Shown: one piece after another, positions 1-11,660 of the stretch
Position numbering within the stretch: position 1 is the first letter of the stretch
How the letters are laid out: every line of letters starts with the position of its first letter
Origin: Allacma fusca
Lineage: Eukaryota > Arthropoda > Collembola > Symphypleona > Sminthuridae
NCBI GenBank assembly: GCA_947179485.1
Contig: OX359248.1
Coordinates: 3,613,501 to 3,677,500 of the forward strand
Direction: 5' to 3'
Length of the DNA stretch: 64,000 nucleotides
Position numbers and translations under genes: made by a program
The notes under the pieces: model-generated
Database searches by the model: none
What the model saw: the letters and a program-made list of their open reading frames with translations, nothing else
Told to the model about the DNA's origin: nothing

Positions 1-833
1 AAGGAGCAAGTTGGCTTGAGATAGTTGTAAGATTTGCAAGGATTGAAGAAAAAGCTGATTTACAGTCAAAGTTTTTCCCCTCTCTTGAACTCGTCTTCAT
101 CTAACAATGCGGTTTATGTATCCTCATGAACTTTCCTACAAAAGCATCACTCCTCCAGGGTTGGCTCAATTTACTCTAAAAACCAAGTCCTTATTGTCAA
201 CCTGTCTTTACAATCTCTAAGATTTTCATACGTTTTTTTAAATAAGTTTTTATTACGCATAAAATTCTTTCTTAAAACCCATCAAAACGTGTGTACTAAA
301 AATAATTGTTCTTACAAAATACTTCACAATGTTAATGAAGCCTGGTAGCTTGAGCTGTTCCTTCTGGTTAGCCTTGAGTGAACCCCTAAAATGTTTTTGT
401 GTTCATGGACGTATTTAGTGAAACCATTTCTATAAATCTGTTCGCAGGTGGAAGAATTAGTAATTATTACAAAATTTTCAATAGACCTCCAACACTGGAG
501 TAACGACTGTACAGCAGTTTAGGGTAATGCCTATAAACTTCAGTGTCAGGGATTGAAATATTTACATTTAATTATACATGCATTAGAAGGGAGCGAGAAT
601 TGTGGAGAAAGTAAGGACAGAGTGGGTGAAAGTCCATTGGAAAATTGTGCGAAATTTAAAAAAGTTACGACAACGTAGAAAAATAAAATAGGATCTTTGG
701 GGATTGCTAGCTTTCCCCAACCCTTCTGCCCTGAAATGGTTCGATAAAAGGGACTTTACTAGGACCGGTTATATATCTATTTCTCCGGAGCGTTTACACT
801 AACTGTGTTCTTTGTTTTGGATTGTATTTTCAG
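1..833. other. 5' intronic sequence of the Dpr gene, no exon seen
   Basis: AT-rich sequence without a recognisable exon. The Dpr exon starting at 834 opens with the last two bases of a codon, so a preceding coding exon (normally carrying the signal peptide) must exist and is not seen here; it most likely lies left of the window. The end of the segment is a good splice acceptor: a T-rich tract ending in TTTTCAG at 827-833. Confidence 0.6.
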
Positions 834-1135
834 GTTCGGTTGGGAACTCTTCATTTTCCTCGACGACTGTGTCGGAAGAAGGAGTTACGACGAGGAAAAC
901 AACTTCTCCGCCGACGGGCTCTTACTTGGTCCAAGGGAAGAGCTATGAGAGCTTCAAAGGATCCAAAGATCGGTCAACGTCAACGGCTGAGAATTCATCT
1001 ATTTCCTCATCATTAAATCTCATGGATTCACCCACCAGTCCCTTCCTCACAGAGAACTCCACGGAACTCACGGCACAAATCCGGAGCAATGCTCTTATTC
1101 CATGTGTGGTTCGCAATTCCGGGGATGGAGTCACG
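834..1135 (+). CDS. dpr: Dpr-family protein, exon A: N-terminal linker and start of Ig domain 1 (partial gene, 5' end outside window)
   Basis: First visible coding exon of a defective proboscis extension response (Dpr) family gene. Dpr proteins are neuronal surface proteins with two Ig domains that bind DIP-family partners to specify synaptic pairing in arthropods. The exon opens after a TTTTCAG acceptor with two bases of a split codon (phase 1), then reads 100 codons and ends at a GTAAAT donor in phase 0. Residues 1-70 are a Ser/Thr-rich, low-conservation linker. From about residue 70 the Ig1 fold starts: a conserved-type N-glycosylation site (Asn74-Ser-Thr), then the B-strand cysteine Cys90 in ALIPCVVRN. 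Further Asn-X-Ser sites are at residues 4 and 53. The next exon continues exactly in frame at the family's VSWIR motif. No signal peptide is encoded here; the open frame running upstream of 834 is intron read-through. The Ig1 part is certain by alignment with the later exons; the linker is less constrained, so the acceptor is the least certain boundary. Confidence 0.85.
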
Positions 1136-2683
1136 GTAAATTCACTTTCCACAATATTTACCTTTCACTCCCTCTCCCCTCTCCTACCAACTATAAATAT
1201 ACTTTAACATGCACTTTGCACACTTTCAACTCACAATCCTTCCCTTCCCTGCGGCTACCAAATTCTAATGGATAAGGCTATCTATGTACAAGCCAGCCGG
1301 GTCCACATCAAAAATTAACTTCCAACTTTTTCCCTCCTACTAGGTCTCCACTCAACTCTCTCCCAAACTATGAACCCTTTCATTTACCAACATATGTACG
1401 TATTTCATAACTACAAAGATTAAAGAACTTAAGCGGTTCCTCCAGGAATCAATCTGTTCCTCTTATTTTTTGACCTAGAAGAAAGTAAGTTGGGAAGCGT
1501 TTTCAAACAAGGGGAAGTTCACGTCAGGTTCATATTTGAATGCCCTAATTTCTCAGAGCTTCGTGCAATAATGTCAAACTTGGGTTGTGGTAGGGCTAAT
1601 TTGTTTGATCACTCGAATTATCTGAGCTGACACCAACTGCATTGGAGGATTAGAATTGTAGGTTAGGTTAGTTCCGGGTAATTATTTCAAATTTTAATCC
1701 CTTATAATTAGAACCACACATTTCCAAGAAACGTTTCAACTTTCAATAATTTCTTGATTCGAAATCCAAAAGGTTGGAAGGCTGCTAAAGTAGGATTTGA
1801 GATATAAATTGTAAATATGATTTGCTCCTTTCCCTTTAGTGCTCAAAATTGCATTAGGTCATAATAAAATAGTAATTATGCGAAAAGCCTTGGAATCCAA
1901 AATGATGAGATAAAGGTTTATTCTTTTGTGTTGGGATTGATGAGAAAATACTAAGAATCTGAAAGTTTTTACAAAGGGTCGACGTGGAAAAAATCGTCTT
2001 TACTACAATTTGATTACATATGGAGCTTACATGAGTTTCAGTGGGAAAGAGAAAGTCGTCAGGAGCAACGTATTTATTTAAAGGCTTGTCTACAGCCCTA
2101 CACCTATTGAGACCAGGCAGGTATAAATAGAGAGGCGTATAGGGATAAATAAGCAAGAAATGAATTTTTGTATGGGATCTGGAGCAAAAGGACGGAGGAT
2201 GCAAATGCGAAGTGGTGCGATAAGCCTGGTGTTGTTAATAGAAACGCAAAAGAGTTTTCCGAATTTCGCTACCGGAGATGAAATGTTGAAATCAGAGGAA
2301 TTCCTTTCGGTTAGCAGTCATCCATTCCTGTCTTTGGAAATAATTCAATATATAAGTTTCTACTTTTATATGTGCTCAGGTCGGTTCCTATGGCCTTTTT
2401 TCCCTCCTTGGTTTAAATAGTAGGCAGGGAAAGAGGATCGAATTGAAGGCTACTTACACACATTTCCAGGGATAGAACGTACAGAAGGGTAAAAATGGCA
2501 TGGAGAAAGTATACACTAGAGCTAGAAGCTATTCCCTTGAAATCCACCAGGTGTAAAAACTCACGAGGCGGGAGATGAGAATCAAATGGGAACTTGCGAA
2601 TTCCTTCAATTTCTTCAACTATTTTCCACCGTGTCGACTTTGGAGTGTGAGTGGGAGAAAGGTGTGGGGAAACCGAAGAGCGA

Positions 2684-2716
2684 GAGAGTGTGTGTGTGTG
2701 TGTGGAGAGAGAGAGA
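2684..2716. repeat. compound GA/GT/GA microsatellite
   Basis: A GAGAGAG run, then an uninterrupted GT run of about 8 repeats, then a second GA run, seen directly in intron 1 of the Dpr gene. No function is implied. Confidence 0.9.
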
Positions 2717-4737
2717 AAAATCAAATCACCTCGTAACTTTGATTTACAATGCATGGACAACATGCAGAATAAAATATTATTTCTGCCAGCAATACATACC
2801 CCATGTCCCGTTCCATTCATTACCTGCACTGCAGTGTGAGAACCAACTTGAATATCATCATCGAGTATCTTCTCCGTCCTCACATTTTCTCTCGCTCCGT
2901 CTCTCCCCCTTAACTTTCTCCATGCATTTTTCCCTGTCTCTCTGTTTTTTTCTCTTTCTTTACACTATCCTATCTCCCACATTCTCTTCTCTTCCTGACT
3001 TCCTCCTTATTTTCAATAACCATACATGTGTGTATCCTCTCAGACATTTTGATACAAATAGAATAGTTTCTCCTGGAAATTTCTACATTGCCAAATCCAA
3101 TTTGAATAAGTTATGCAACCCATGGCTAAAATAATATTGTCATGGAATAACATTTTCACACATATACACCTCTCCGTTTCCCATCTCTCTCCATACTTAA
3201 CTTCAAATTGGATTTTCCTTGGAATTTTCTCCTTCCCGCAATACCCCCCTTCCAATTTTGGGCATGAGTTCATGGGAAATATTGGTAGCGGAAATTGTGC
3301 ACTGACCTAGAAGTATATGCGGGAACATTTTTGAAAATATTGCGCGGGAAATGTAAACCACAGCGCTCTTACACAGACAAAGTGTGTCCTCCGTTTTTAT
3401 ACAATCACCTAAATTACCCGAACGTAATCCTTTCCCGGTGGAGGAAAGAAAACGCTAATTCTTTTCAATTTCATTTTACAACACCAATAAATAAGACATC
3501 GAGAATATCTTTTTAGCATTCCCCAAAAACTATACACTTGTAAGTTGTTCATATATCTATACAAAGACTGCCATTAATTTTGTTAATTTTCGGTGCACCT
3601 TTTAAATTCAAAAACTACGTTTGTGTTGACCAACGGTGTATAATTTACTTACTATTTGCTTACAATTTTGTTACAATTGCAACGTGTATTTTAAAACACT
3701 TTCAAACTTATGTCGATATTTCATTAGCTTTGAGAAAAAAATGAGTTGGGACAAATTTATGGGGATTTTTGTAGCTAAAACAGCAGGCATACATATATGT
3801 AAAAAATCAAATGGGATATTTACATAAACATTTTGGGGGAGAAATGTTTTAAAATTCAATTCACATTTTGAATGAAAATATGTATAAAAGTGACGAAATT
3901 GGTAGCCAATTTTTCCAGCTTCAGATAAGCCCCACATGTTTGGAGATTTTCAATTCAGCTTAGGTAACGTAATGATGGGGGATTGAGTGGAGGGTGGAAT
4001 TCAAAATTTTCAAAAATGAAATAATGGGTAATGACATGAGGTGGCCGGGAGTCTCTCGTGAGGCTTGGAAGAGCAAAGGGACACTTGGAAAGTGGAGATT
4101 GGTGAGAGACGGGTGAGTTTCGTGGTGGCTGATTTCCCCCGTAGTTTATCATCCGCCTCCTGTGGTTTTATTCCTTATGTGAATTTTGTGACGTGTATCT
4201 ATCTGAAAATGACAAACAGGAGTCAATATCCGGAGGGACCCTTCCTCCAATTTCCTTTCTCCAAGACTCTAAAAATTCCAAGGAAGAGCGAAAGAGAGAA
4301 AAAAGGGAGCGAGCGAGAGATAGAAGCTACAAAATAAAAAAAATAAAAAAAAGGAGTAAACGGACTCAGTCAAGCAACCCCGAGTAAATGTACATAGTCC
4401 TATGTAGGAGCAGTGTAGGGATATCTGTGATGCAGAGAGCGATGAGAGATTCTGGACAAAAATGAGGAGCAGCTGATTTTTTCCTCGATATTGCAATATT
4501 ATTTGGTATAACCACCGTCCATGGTTTTGTTCCGTATACAAAACTCTACATTTTCTCCTTCCTTTATACTTTCCCTCATTCCTCTGCAGAGACCTATTTG
4601 TATTGGATTCCATCCCAACTCCATTCCAATCGCTCTCCTTTACTTTCTCTTCCTTGCTCTCCAATTTTTCCCCTTTCTTCATCTTTCCCTGTCTGTCGCC
4701 TTTAAGACCCGCATCCTTTTCCCTCTCACTTTCACTT

Positions 4738-4760
4738 TCTCTCTCTCTCTCTCTCTCTCT
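4738..4760. repeat. (CT)n microsatellite
   Basis: A perfect CT dinucleotide run of about 11-12 repeats inside a long pyrimidine-rich stretch (about 4550-4800), within intron 1. Confidence 0.9.
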
Positions 4761-5645
4761 ATCTCTTTATACTCTGACCACTTTTTCAGCCCTTTCTTTA
4801 AACAAGTCTTGCCTTTCTTTTATGTGTGATCGGCATTGCTTTCTCTGGGAAAAACAAGCTCGGGATAAAATACAAATATGAAAGTTGGAGGAGCGTAAGA
4901 GCAGAAGGAGAGTTGTGTAAGTCAAGACGTGTCCTTTTTGTTTGTTGGATGTCAGGACGGGATTGTGGGCATGGCTGCTCCTAACAAGTACATATTTAAG
5001 CTCCAGCTCAAGCCTGATCTGCAAAGGATATTATTAGTCTTGTAGTTCCGTTAGGAGTTCCAATTTGCTTAAGAACACCAATTTCCTCTCATGTTCAAGT
5101 ACAAGTTGCAGCTAAAAATTTTTAAGTGGGACTTCAAACATCCTTACGACTCTAGGCCTCACGATATATTTTTTTAAAGGTCAAATAGGTGCTTAAGATA
5201 GAGTTCGATATTCCAAGTAGGATCTCAAGCAGCAGTCTCACTGTAAGTTCAAGATCCACTTGAAGGGGCAGGTTTATCAGAAGTTCAAGTGAAAGTTGAG
5301 GAGAAAGTTTCATAAGAAGTTCCAATATTGGAGATACAATTGTCACACACGCATATTGGCCTGAATCTAAATATTATTTGAAATAAAATTAAAATCACAG
5401 TTCGGCACCTCTCCGAAATCAGAGTAACGGCGTGAGTCCTCACTTCCTTAGAGAAAGTTACTTTCCATCCGCAAGTCCGAATAGGATTTTAAGGAAGCTA
5501 GGAATACGGAAGACTGACCTGACCGGAGCTACACATTAGGCATGCAAGGAAAGAAACAAGATCGTAGACACTTGAGGATAGGAAATATGCTGGGATATAG
5601 TGTACAAGAGGAAGATGCTGGAAATTGGACTTATTCAGACCAAGA

Positions 5646-5649
<4 letters not shown>

Positions 5650-5676
<27 letters not shown>

Positions 5677-5682
5677 CGAGAA
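5650..5682. repeat. (GA)n microsatellite, interrupted
   Basis: A GA-rich run with one AC and one GC interruption, near the end of intron 1. Confidence 0.85.
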
Positions 5683-6600
5683 AGATGTGTAAAGAAAGGG
5701 AGAGAAAAAAAAATTGGGAAACTCATAAATTCGCAGGTTGTCGGGGAAAAAATCCAATAGAGACGGGCGAGACGGCAATGCTGAACACATGTCACCAGCG
5801 TATGTATTCTCTGTGGGATGACTCGGCGGCTGTCACAGTATATTTCAACACTAGAGCTTCGACAATTTCCCTATATTTGATTTCGACAATCTCTGACTAG
5901 ATTGATATTCCATCGTACTTTTATTTTTATTGTCAGGGAATCATTCCTTTCTTCCTTTCCCCATCTGTCCACATTTCATCAAAACAGTCCCGCGCTTTCA
6001 TTCCAACAACCCTCCGTCTGCGTAAGCACATTAACTTTATTACTCTGAGCCTCTGCAGGGTGTCACAAAGCCCTTTTTTCCTTGTCTGGTCACTACAAGC
6101 GGATATGGAAATAGAGACGACGGTCTTATTTTGTTCAAAATTTTAAAGACTGTCCCTCAAATCTTTGCTGCTTACAGTGTGGCTAAAATTCTCAATGCAA
6201 GGATTGGAATAATGTTAGCATTCAATAATAATTACCCAAGGAAAAATAACTCGAAGGATAATCTGAAGGAAAATTAATATTTTACAAGTTAGCCCGTTGT
6301 ATAGATAACAGAGACCAGAGACCTTCTGAATCACCCTGGATGTCCCAACCTCTTTTCCTTACATATGTACATATAAGAAAACACACATTCATAACTAAAC
6401 ATATGAATTTATTCTAAAGTAAATTCCTTCCCTTTATGCAATTATTTGTTCAAGTACTTTCTAAATCCAAAAATATTACTTTATAAAATACCTGTGCTAT
6501 AGTCCATTGCAATCTGGTTGGTGCTAACGGATCCCATACAAAATGTATAAAGTAATATATGTGTGATTAATATAATTATGTGTACTGTTTGAATATCCAG

Positions 6601-6702
6601 GTCTCTTGGATACGCCGGAAGGACTACCATCTACTAACCGTGGGTCTGCAAACCTACAGTAGTGATGATCGATTTCAAGCTATCCATGCACAGAGTCCAG
6701 AG
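6601..6702 (+). CDS. dpr: Dpr-family protein, exon B: middle of Ig domain 1
   Basis: A 102-base exon (34 codons, phase 0 at both ends) between AATATCCAG and the strong donor GAG/GTGAGT. It encodes residues 101-134, starting VSWIRRKDYHLLTVG, with the core Ig tryptophan Trp103 and the family's 'T-Y-S-S-D-x-R-F-x-A' strand. This is the most diagnostic Dpr segment: 'VSWIR-x-x-D-x-H-x-LTVG' followed by a Thr-Tyr and an Arg-Phe is shared by nearly all Dpr proteins. In known Dpr proteins Ig1 is the domain that contacts DIP partners. The RRKDYHLLTVG wording resembles dpr12 from memory. Both boundaries keep the frame with the neighbouring exons. Confidence 0.97.
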
Positions 6703-9700
6703 GTGAGTGAAAGTTTCCGAACTTATACTTTCCCTTAAAATTTTTATTCGGGTATGGGATGGCGCCAAAGACGAGTCTTTTGAAAATAGAGGATCATTTC
6801 CCCAGCAAAACATTAGGCTCTAATCCCAAACCTAAGCACCCGGCCAAATTTGTGTACAAAGAAAGCCCGACTGCTAAATTATAGTTTCCTTATTCCCAAA
6901 CTAGGAGGTTAATTGGAAAATTGTATTAACTTTGGTAAAATGTACGGATCCAATAGTAAATAAATAATAATTACAAAACGTATTAAAATATATTTCAAAT
7001 TTTATACGGCAATTGTGAGGACTCAATGATTTCTCTGTCGAAATACGCATGTAACTTTAAAATAATGACAATTGTTTTTTGTCTCTGCGCATATGTTAAT
7101 TACTGGACTTGGCCACAAATTTAAAACCTCCAAATGCAGGAACAATGTAATTACTCAAATAGGATTATCCAGCATGGGAGTAAATAATGTCCCAAGTTAT
7201 GCATTCAGAGGGAAGGGTACATTGGGGAATGGTATGAATAAATAAACACTAAAATATCAGAAACGTGAAAGGACGACACATGAAGTGACAAAACATAAAA
7301 ACAACACATTGTGCTCCCGCCTACGCCTGTAATAAAATTGATCGCTTGAGTGAATGTTATAATTCCTGCAGATTCCTAAAAATAGACCCATGCTAATGAA
7401 TTGTCTACGGAGGAATTTCCCTTGAAGTTTGTGTTTTTAATTTAGTAAACCTTCCTAGGAAATAAGGGGCTTCGTGACTTTAGACCTTGGAAGGGGCTTC
7501 CATGTATAGTGAAAGTGCGTTTTAAGGTTGGGGTGGTTGAAAGAATGGAAGGAGGCTCTTTTTCTCCTGAGATTCCCTCTGTGAATCTGTGTTGATGTTA
7601 TACAAGTTCTAAAAGACTAATATTTATTCCTTTATTTGCAAAAGGTTTTAACGCTCCTGTTGAGCATAGACAAAGGGCCAGGGAGGAGGGAGCGTGAGGG
7701 GAAATTAATGGAAAATTAAAATTCGAGACCCCCGTGGTGAAAGTAAATTGGCAAGTATCCACAACAACCTTGAATGTATTCCCAGGAGTGTTTGTGTGAG
7801 GGCTTGTCAATATTTTTGTTTTGAAATAATTACAACCTGTGACTCCGCAATCACTCAAGCAGGAGCGGATTGCTTGTAGGAACCAGTGGGATAGAAATTA
7901 GGAAGGACGGGAAAGAGTCGGTTTGCTCAGGCTCCGGGTATAATTGTATCCTGTGGGTGCAAATTTAAATGAGGGAGTAATTATTGTAAGAGGGTTATTG
8001 TGGGTCCGTCCCTCTCTCTCACGATAAAAGAGACAGTTAAGAAACATAAAACAATCCACTTCATTCCCATGTTAACAAGTTTGTAGAGAGACTGGGAATT
8101 TAATTATGGGTTGGGAGGGAGGGCGGAGTGGAGGCAGAGAGAACCTTGGGCTGTGCATATCTCACTGAGAAAGGAGTAATTATGTCGCATAGTTCTCAGA
8201 GGCTGAGGTTGGTTTGACGAGAGGAGGATTGAGAATACAAGAGTGTGTATATATTTTCTCCGAATGTTTAATTGGTCAGGGTCCGGGACCAAACGGAGAC
8301 AGGAGAGAGTCACTGGAGGGAAATATTATAACTGTCTCCCACTTCCCCCATATTGTCACTGTTTGTCTCTCCTTCTGTAAATACTTATCGGGCTGGGCTC
8401 GGAATATCAAGGAGAGAGTATACACAAACTTTCTCCCTGGCTCTTTCCCTCTCCCTCTCAAGATTTCCTCTTCCCGAGATTTCCTTATATAAATTTAGAA
8501 CGTGGGGTGTGAGGCCCGAGCCCGTATAATGTATGGCCCCCTTGGAACGTAAATAGAATTGAGTTGGAAATTTATTTTCCTCATTTTTTAGGCTATTTTG
8601 TTAGGCAGTTTTTGATAATTTCATCACTTGTAGATCCTAAATAATTTTTTAAAATTGCATTCACAGTTTTGGAGTAAGTATCAAAGGCAGCAAAATTTTG
8701 TTAAATTTTTTATTTATATTGTTGAAAATTTGGCTGATTATGTTTCATATGGTGTCGTGAATGTTTGAAAAATACTTGTTTTTTCAATTTTAAAAGGGCT
8801 TTTTGCGTCATTAGCCATTTAGATCCACTTTCAGAATAATAAGTAGAAATTTGACAGGTAATTCAGATTTACAAAGTACTGTTAGAAAAATACAAATTAC
8901 GTGGAAGGATTTTTTTAGTCCAGGTGCTTGTTTTCAGAACACGGGGAAGGGATATTTGATGGGGCCTAGTATATACATATGTACATATACTAGGTTGCAC
9001 TTTGGTTCCAGCATGTATCCAATGTTCTCTATCTCGTTTGTCTCAAAATGTTCCTTGAGGGAAGAAAGTGTGTAAATTAAGTGTGACAGACAGGGGAATT
9101 AGCATAGTGAATTCTGACAAGGACTGTAGCTTGTTCTTGCCCCCATGTTTTATGCACGTAAGTGGAAAGACCTGCACTTTCCCAGGCTGAGGTATAACAC
9201 AGACCGGGGCATGTCTCAGTTGGAGAGTCAACAGGGCAAAAAGTTAAGTTGTGCCGAAAATTTGGTTGGTCTCCTTGTGTAACCCTAAAAGAACCTCACG
9301 TCGACTTCCATGTGCTCCGTCTCGAATTCCTAATTAGGCTTTTACTTTCTTGATGAATCTTATGCTTGGCTGAGGCTCCGTTCTCCGTACTAAATATACA
9401 TGGGTTCGCTCTCCCCAATATATCTCCTTCCCTTGATCTGGAAAGCATACGCTAGATTTGAAAGAGACACCTTAATAAATATATGGTGGCCGCCGGAGAG
9501 AAAATAATACAGGGACAGCCCATCCTCCATGCACACTATATCCTTCATACGTATTATGGGCAACCTCAAGGGAAAGGTTTTAGCGTTTCACTTATGTTGA
9601 GAGCCTATGAGGTAACAGGGATAAACGTTAGTCTATGCATGCGACGGAAAGCGTAGCGTGAAAGTACAAAAAGAAGGACGTTAGAAAATTAATTATCAAT

Positions 9701-9901
9701 TCTAGATTAAATATGTACGGTCAGGTTGAAGAAATGTATTTACTCAAGTATGCAAACATAGGTTTCATGTTTAGAAAAAACATGGCTGGAATAAATGGAG
9801 AAATTACCACACAATGTGCGGACATCATTGTGGAACAACAATATAGACAAAAATAGTAACGAAACAAGTACAAGGCATGAAAGTTTTGCTGAAATTAAAG
9901 A

Positions 9902-9995
9902 TGAAAGTACAAGTAAAAGTAGAGGTGAAAGTACAAGTGAAAGTACAGGTGAAAGTACAAGTGAAAGTACAAGTGAAAGTACAAGTGAAAGTACC
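9902..9995 (+). repeat. 12 bp minisatellite, unit TGAAAGTACAAG
   Basis: Almost eight consecutive 12-base units, starting at 9902, 9914, 9926, 9938, 9950, 9962, 9974 and 9986. Most are identical to TGAAAGTACAAG. Unit 2 (TAAAAGTAGAGG) is the most diverged and the last unit ends in TACC. Because 12 is a multiple of 3, the array reads as a Ser-Glu-Ser-Thr repeat in one frame, which explains the apparent 105-codon open frame (9795-10112); I do not regard it as a gene. The reverse complement of this unit forms the larger array at 35300-35632. Confidence 0.95.
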
Positions 9996-10134
9996 ACATT
10001 ACGAGAATATTTATTAAAAAAGTATAACGAAATTATAATTATTACTTGGCAGTTTACATTGCAACACCCCGATTTATTTTTTAAGGAATTTAAATGTGAC
10101 GTACGGCTGTAATCTACTATTATTTAATCGAGTC

Positions 10135-10440
10135 CGCAATTAAAGAACTGAACAGCAGGCGTAGTCCAGCACTGAATGTACTCAACTACCATCGTTGAGG
10201 AACGGCTTCAAAGCCCAACGCCCCTGCTGCCGCGGAGGTGAGAGTATTGAGAGAGATAGAAGTTGGGTTCTGGTGGATGTGCGGCTGGAAACCGAGCGCA
10301 CTAACGCTCATTCAGCCAAGTGAGTGGAGTTACGGTTGCCTCGGTTCTACTGGATCTGTGCTTATCTGACAACACAAAGATATACTTCGTCGGTTCGTCG
10401 TAGGGTATAATCTCCTGTTACCTTGCTCTCTCACCTCCAT
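10135..10440. other. GC-richer island with nested inverted repeats, possible mobile-element or structured-RNA remnant
   Basis: This stretch is visibly richer in G+C (CCCCTGCTGCCGCGGAGG, GTGCGGCTGG) than the surrounding AT-rich intron and contains no array words. It has a hairpin GAGCG-CACTAA-CGCTC near 10294-10309, nested inside an AACCGAG...CTCGGTT pairing that closes near 10345, and a TTCGTCGGTTCGTCG direct repeat near 10390. No long open frame and no clear pol III box pair were found. It could be a SINE or LTR fragment, or a non-coding RNA; I cannot tell which. Confidence 0.4.
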
Positions 10441-10849
10441 AGATTAAGTAAAATTAAGCTAATTGGTTGTTAAACAAATATATCTGGCATTGTTTGCCGC
10501 CTCCCTGGTTGGCTCACCCTGAAAATAATCATGTATAAAGAACTTTAATTTTAAAAAGAGTTTTAAATTACAAGAAATTATAACTGTAGAGTAAATTTGT
10601 ATTTACAGACCTCACAGAGACTTCAAGATGGGAAGTCCGAGATAAAAAGGAGCCGAGACTTTATTTTAAATAAATTAACGGACGCTCATTTGAATTGAAT
10701 TATAGCAAATCATGAAAACAGACAGTTTTGCCTTACTTCCCCTGCCTTGTAAAACCCTTCACAGTTGTCCGCACAGAAAATTCAGGTCATGGTTCCATTC
10801 CTTAGAACCCAACCTATCCCCCTGGAATATACAAAACGCAGCACACACA

Positions 10850-11660
10850 CAACAGTACCGGAGAAAGTTTATACTGAAACATTTAATAAATCTAGTGTAG
10901 AAACCTCAGTACATGAACGAAAAATTTCGGAACTCCCAATAGAAACGCCAGGTGAAAGTATAGCACAGGCATAGTAGAGCAAAAAGCACACATATCGTAA
11001 AAGATGAAGACCACCTGCGAAAGTAGGAGAAAGCAAAGGGAAATTTAGCTCTTGCAGCAAAAAGGAAACCACAGGTGCTAGCAGCATATAGAGCTATATA
11101 ACTAGAAAATGCCAACCGAATAGCAGTATCTATATATCCAAAATGCAGGAAAATTTCGAGCCATTTACGTTGCAACAATAATATATCATTTTACGACAGA
11201 AAATTACATTTTTTATTTTCCCAGAAAAAAAACATACGTTCGTATGTAGGAGACTTAATTTGTGCTTATAAGAATCCCCTGCATTTAATTTTATACTTTT
11301 GAATAAATAGATACTAAGAGTACAACGTTAGAGTAAACTGGTTTATACATTATGTAGAGACGCCCACACATAGATCATATCATAATAGAAAACACGAGAG
11401 AGTAAAACACTATAAATGAAAGTCAAAGAGGGAACGTAGAGACGTGTATCCAGGATAGGAACAGAGTATGCAGAGGAGAAAAAGTAGAATTACGTAAGAT
11501 GCAATTTAAAAGAGGCATAGGAGAAAGCATGTAAGAAAGATCAGATGAAAGAGCAGAAGAGAAAGTGCATTAGAAGCAGGACAGGAAAAATTCCATGATG
11601 TATAGGAGAAAGTATGGAGAACCCAAAAAGAACAGCATAGGTGAAAGTATATCAAAAGTG
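10850..11660 (+). repeat. degenerate 10-12 bp repeat patch related to G(A/T)GAAAGT
   Basis: Many loosely spaced copies of GGAGAAAG(T/C) and GGTGAAAGT occur, for example at 10860, 11026, 11520 and 11605 plus GGTGAAAGTAT near 10950 and 11640. They are separated by roughly 12-base multiples of diverged sequence. This looks like an old, decayed version of the array at 9902-9995. Short open frames through it are by-products of the repeat. Confidence 0.5.

Larger units (their letters stand above)
1136..6600 (+). other. Dpr intron 1 (about 5.5 kb)
   Basis: Phase 0 intron with a GTAAAT donor and an AATATCCAG acceptor. No internal exon was recognised. It holds microsatellites: a compound GA/TG/GA run near 2684-2716, a TC run near 4738-4760 and a GA run near 5650-5682. 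A degenerate patch rich in CAAGTTCAAG words lies near 5092-5320. The longest open frames here (for example 2586-3134) are low-complexity and are not supported as genes. Confidence 0.8.

Noticed and set aside
2586-3134. 182-codon plus-strand open frame in Dpr intron 1
   Set aside because: It runs through a compound GA/GT microsatellite and long pyrimidine tracts. There is no domain, and no splice sites or neighbours support it.
4900-5340. Possible CAAGTTCAAG tandem array in intron 1
   Set aside because: Words are enriched but no regular unit length could be defined; noted only as a degenerate patch.
9795-10112. Ser-Glu-Ser-Thr repeat open frame
   Set aside because: Produced by the 12 bp tandem array, whose unit length is a multiple of three; the flanks carry no coding signature.
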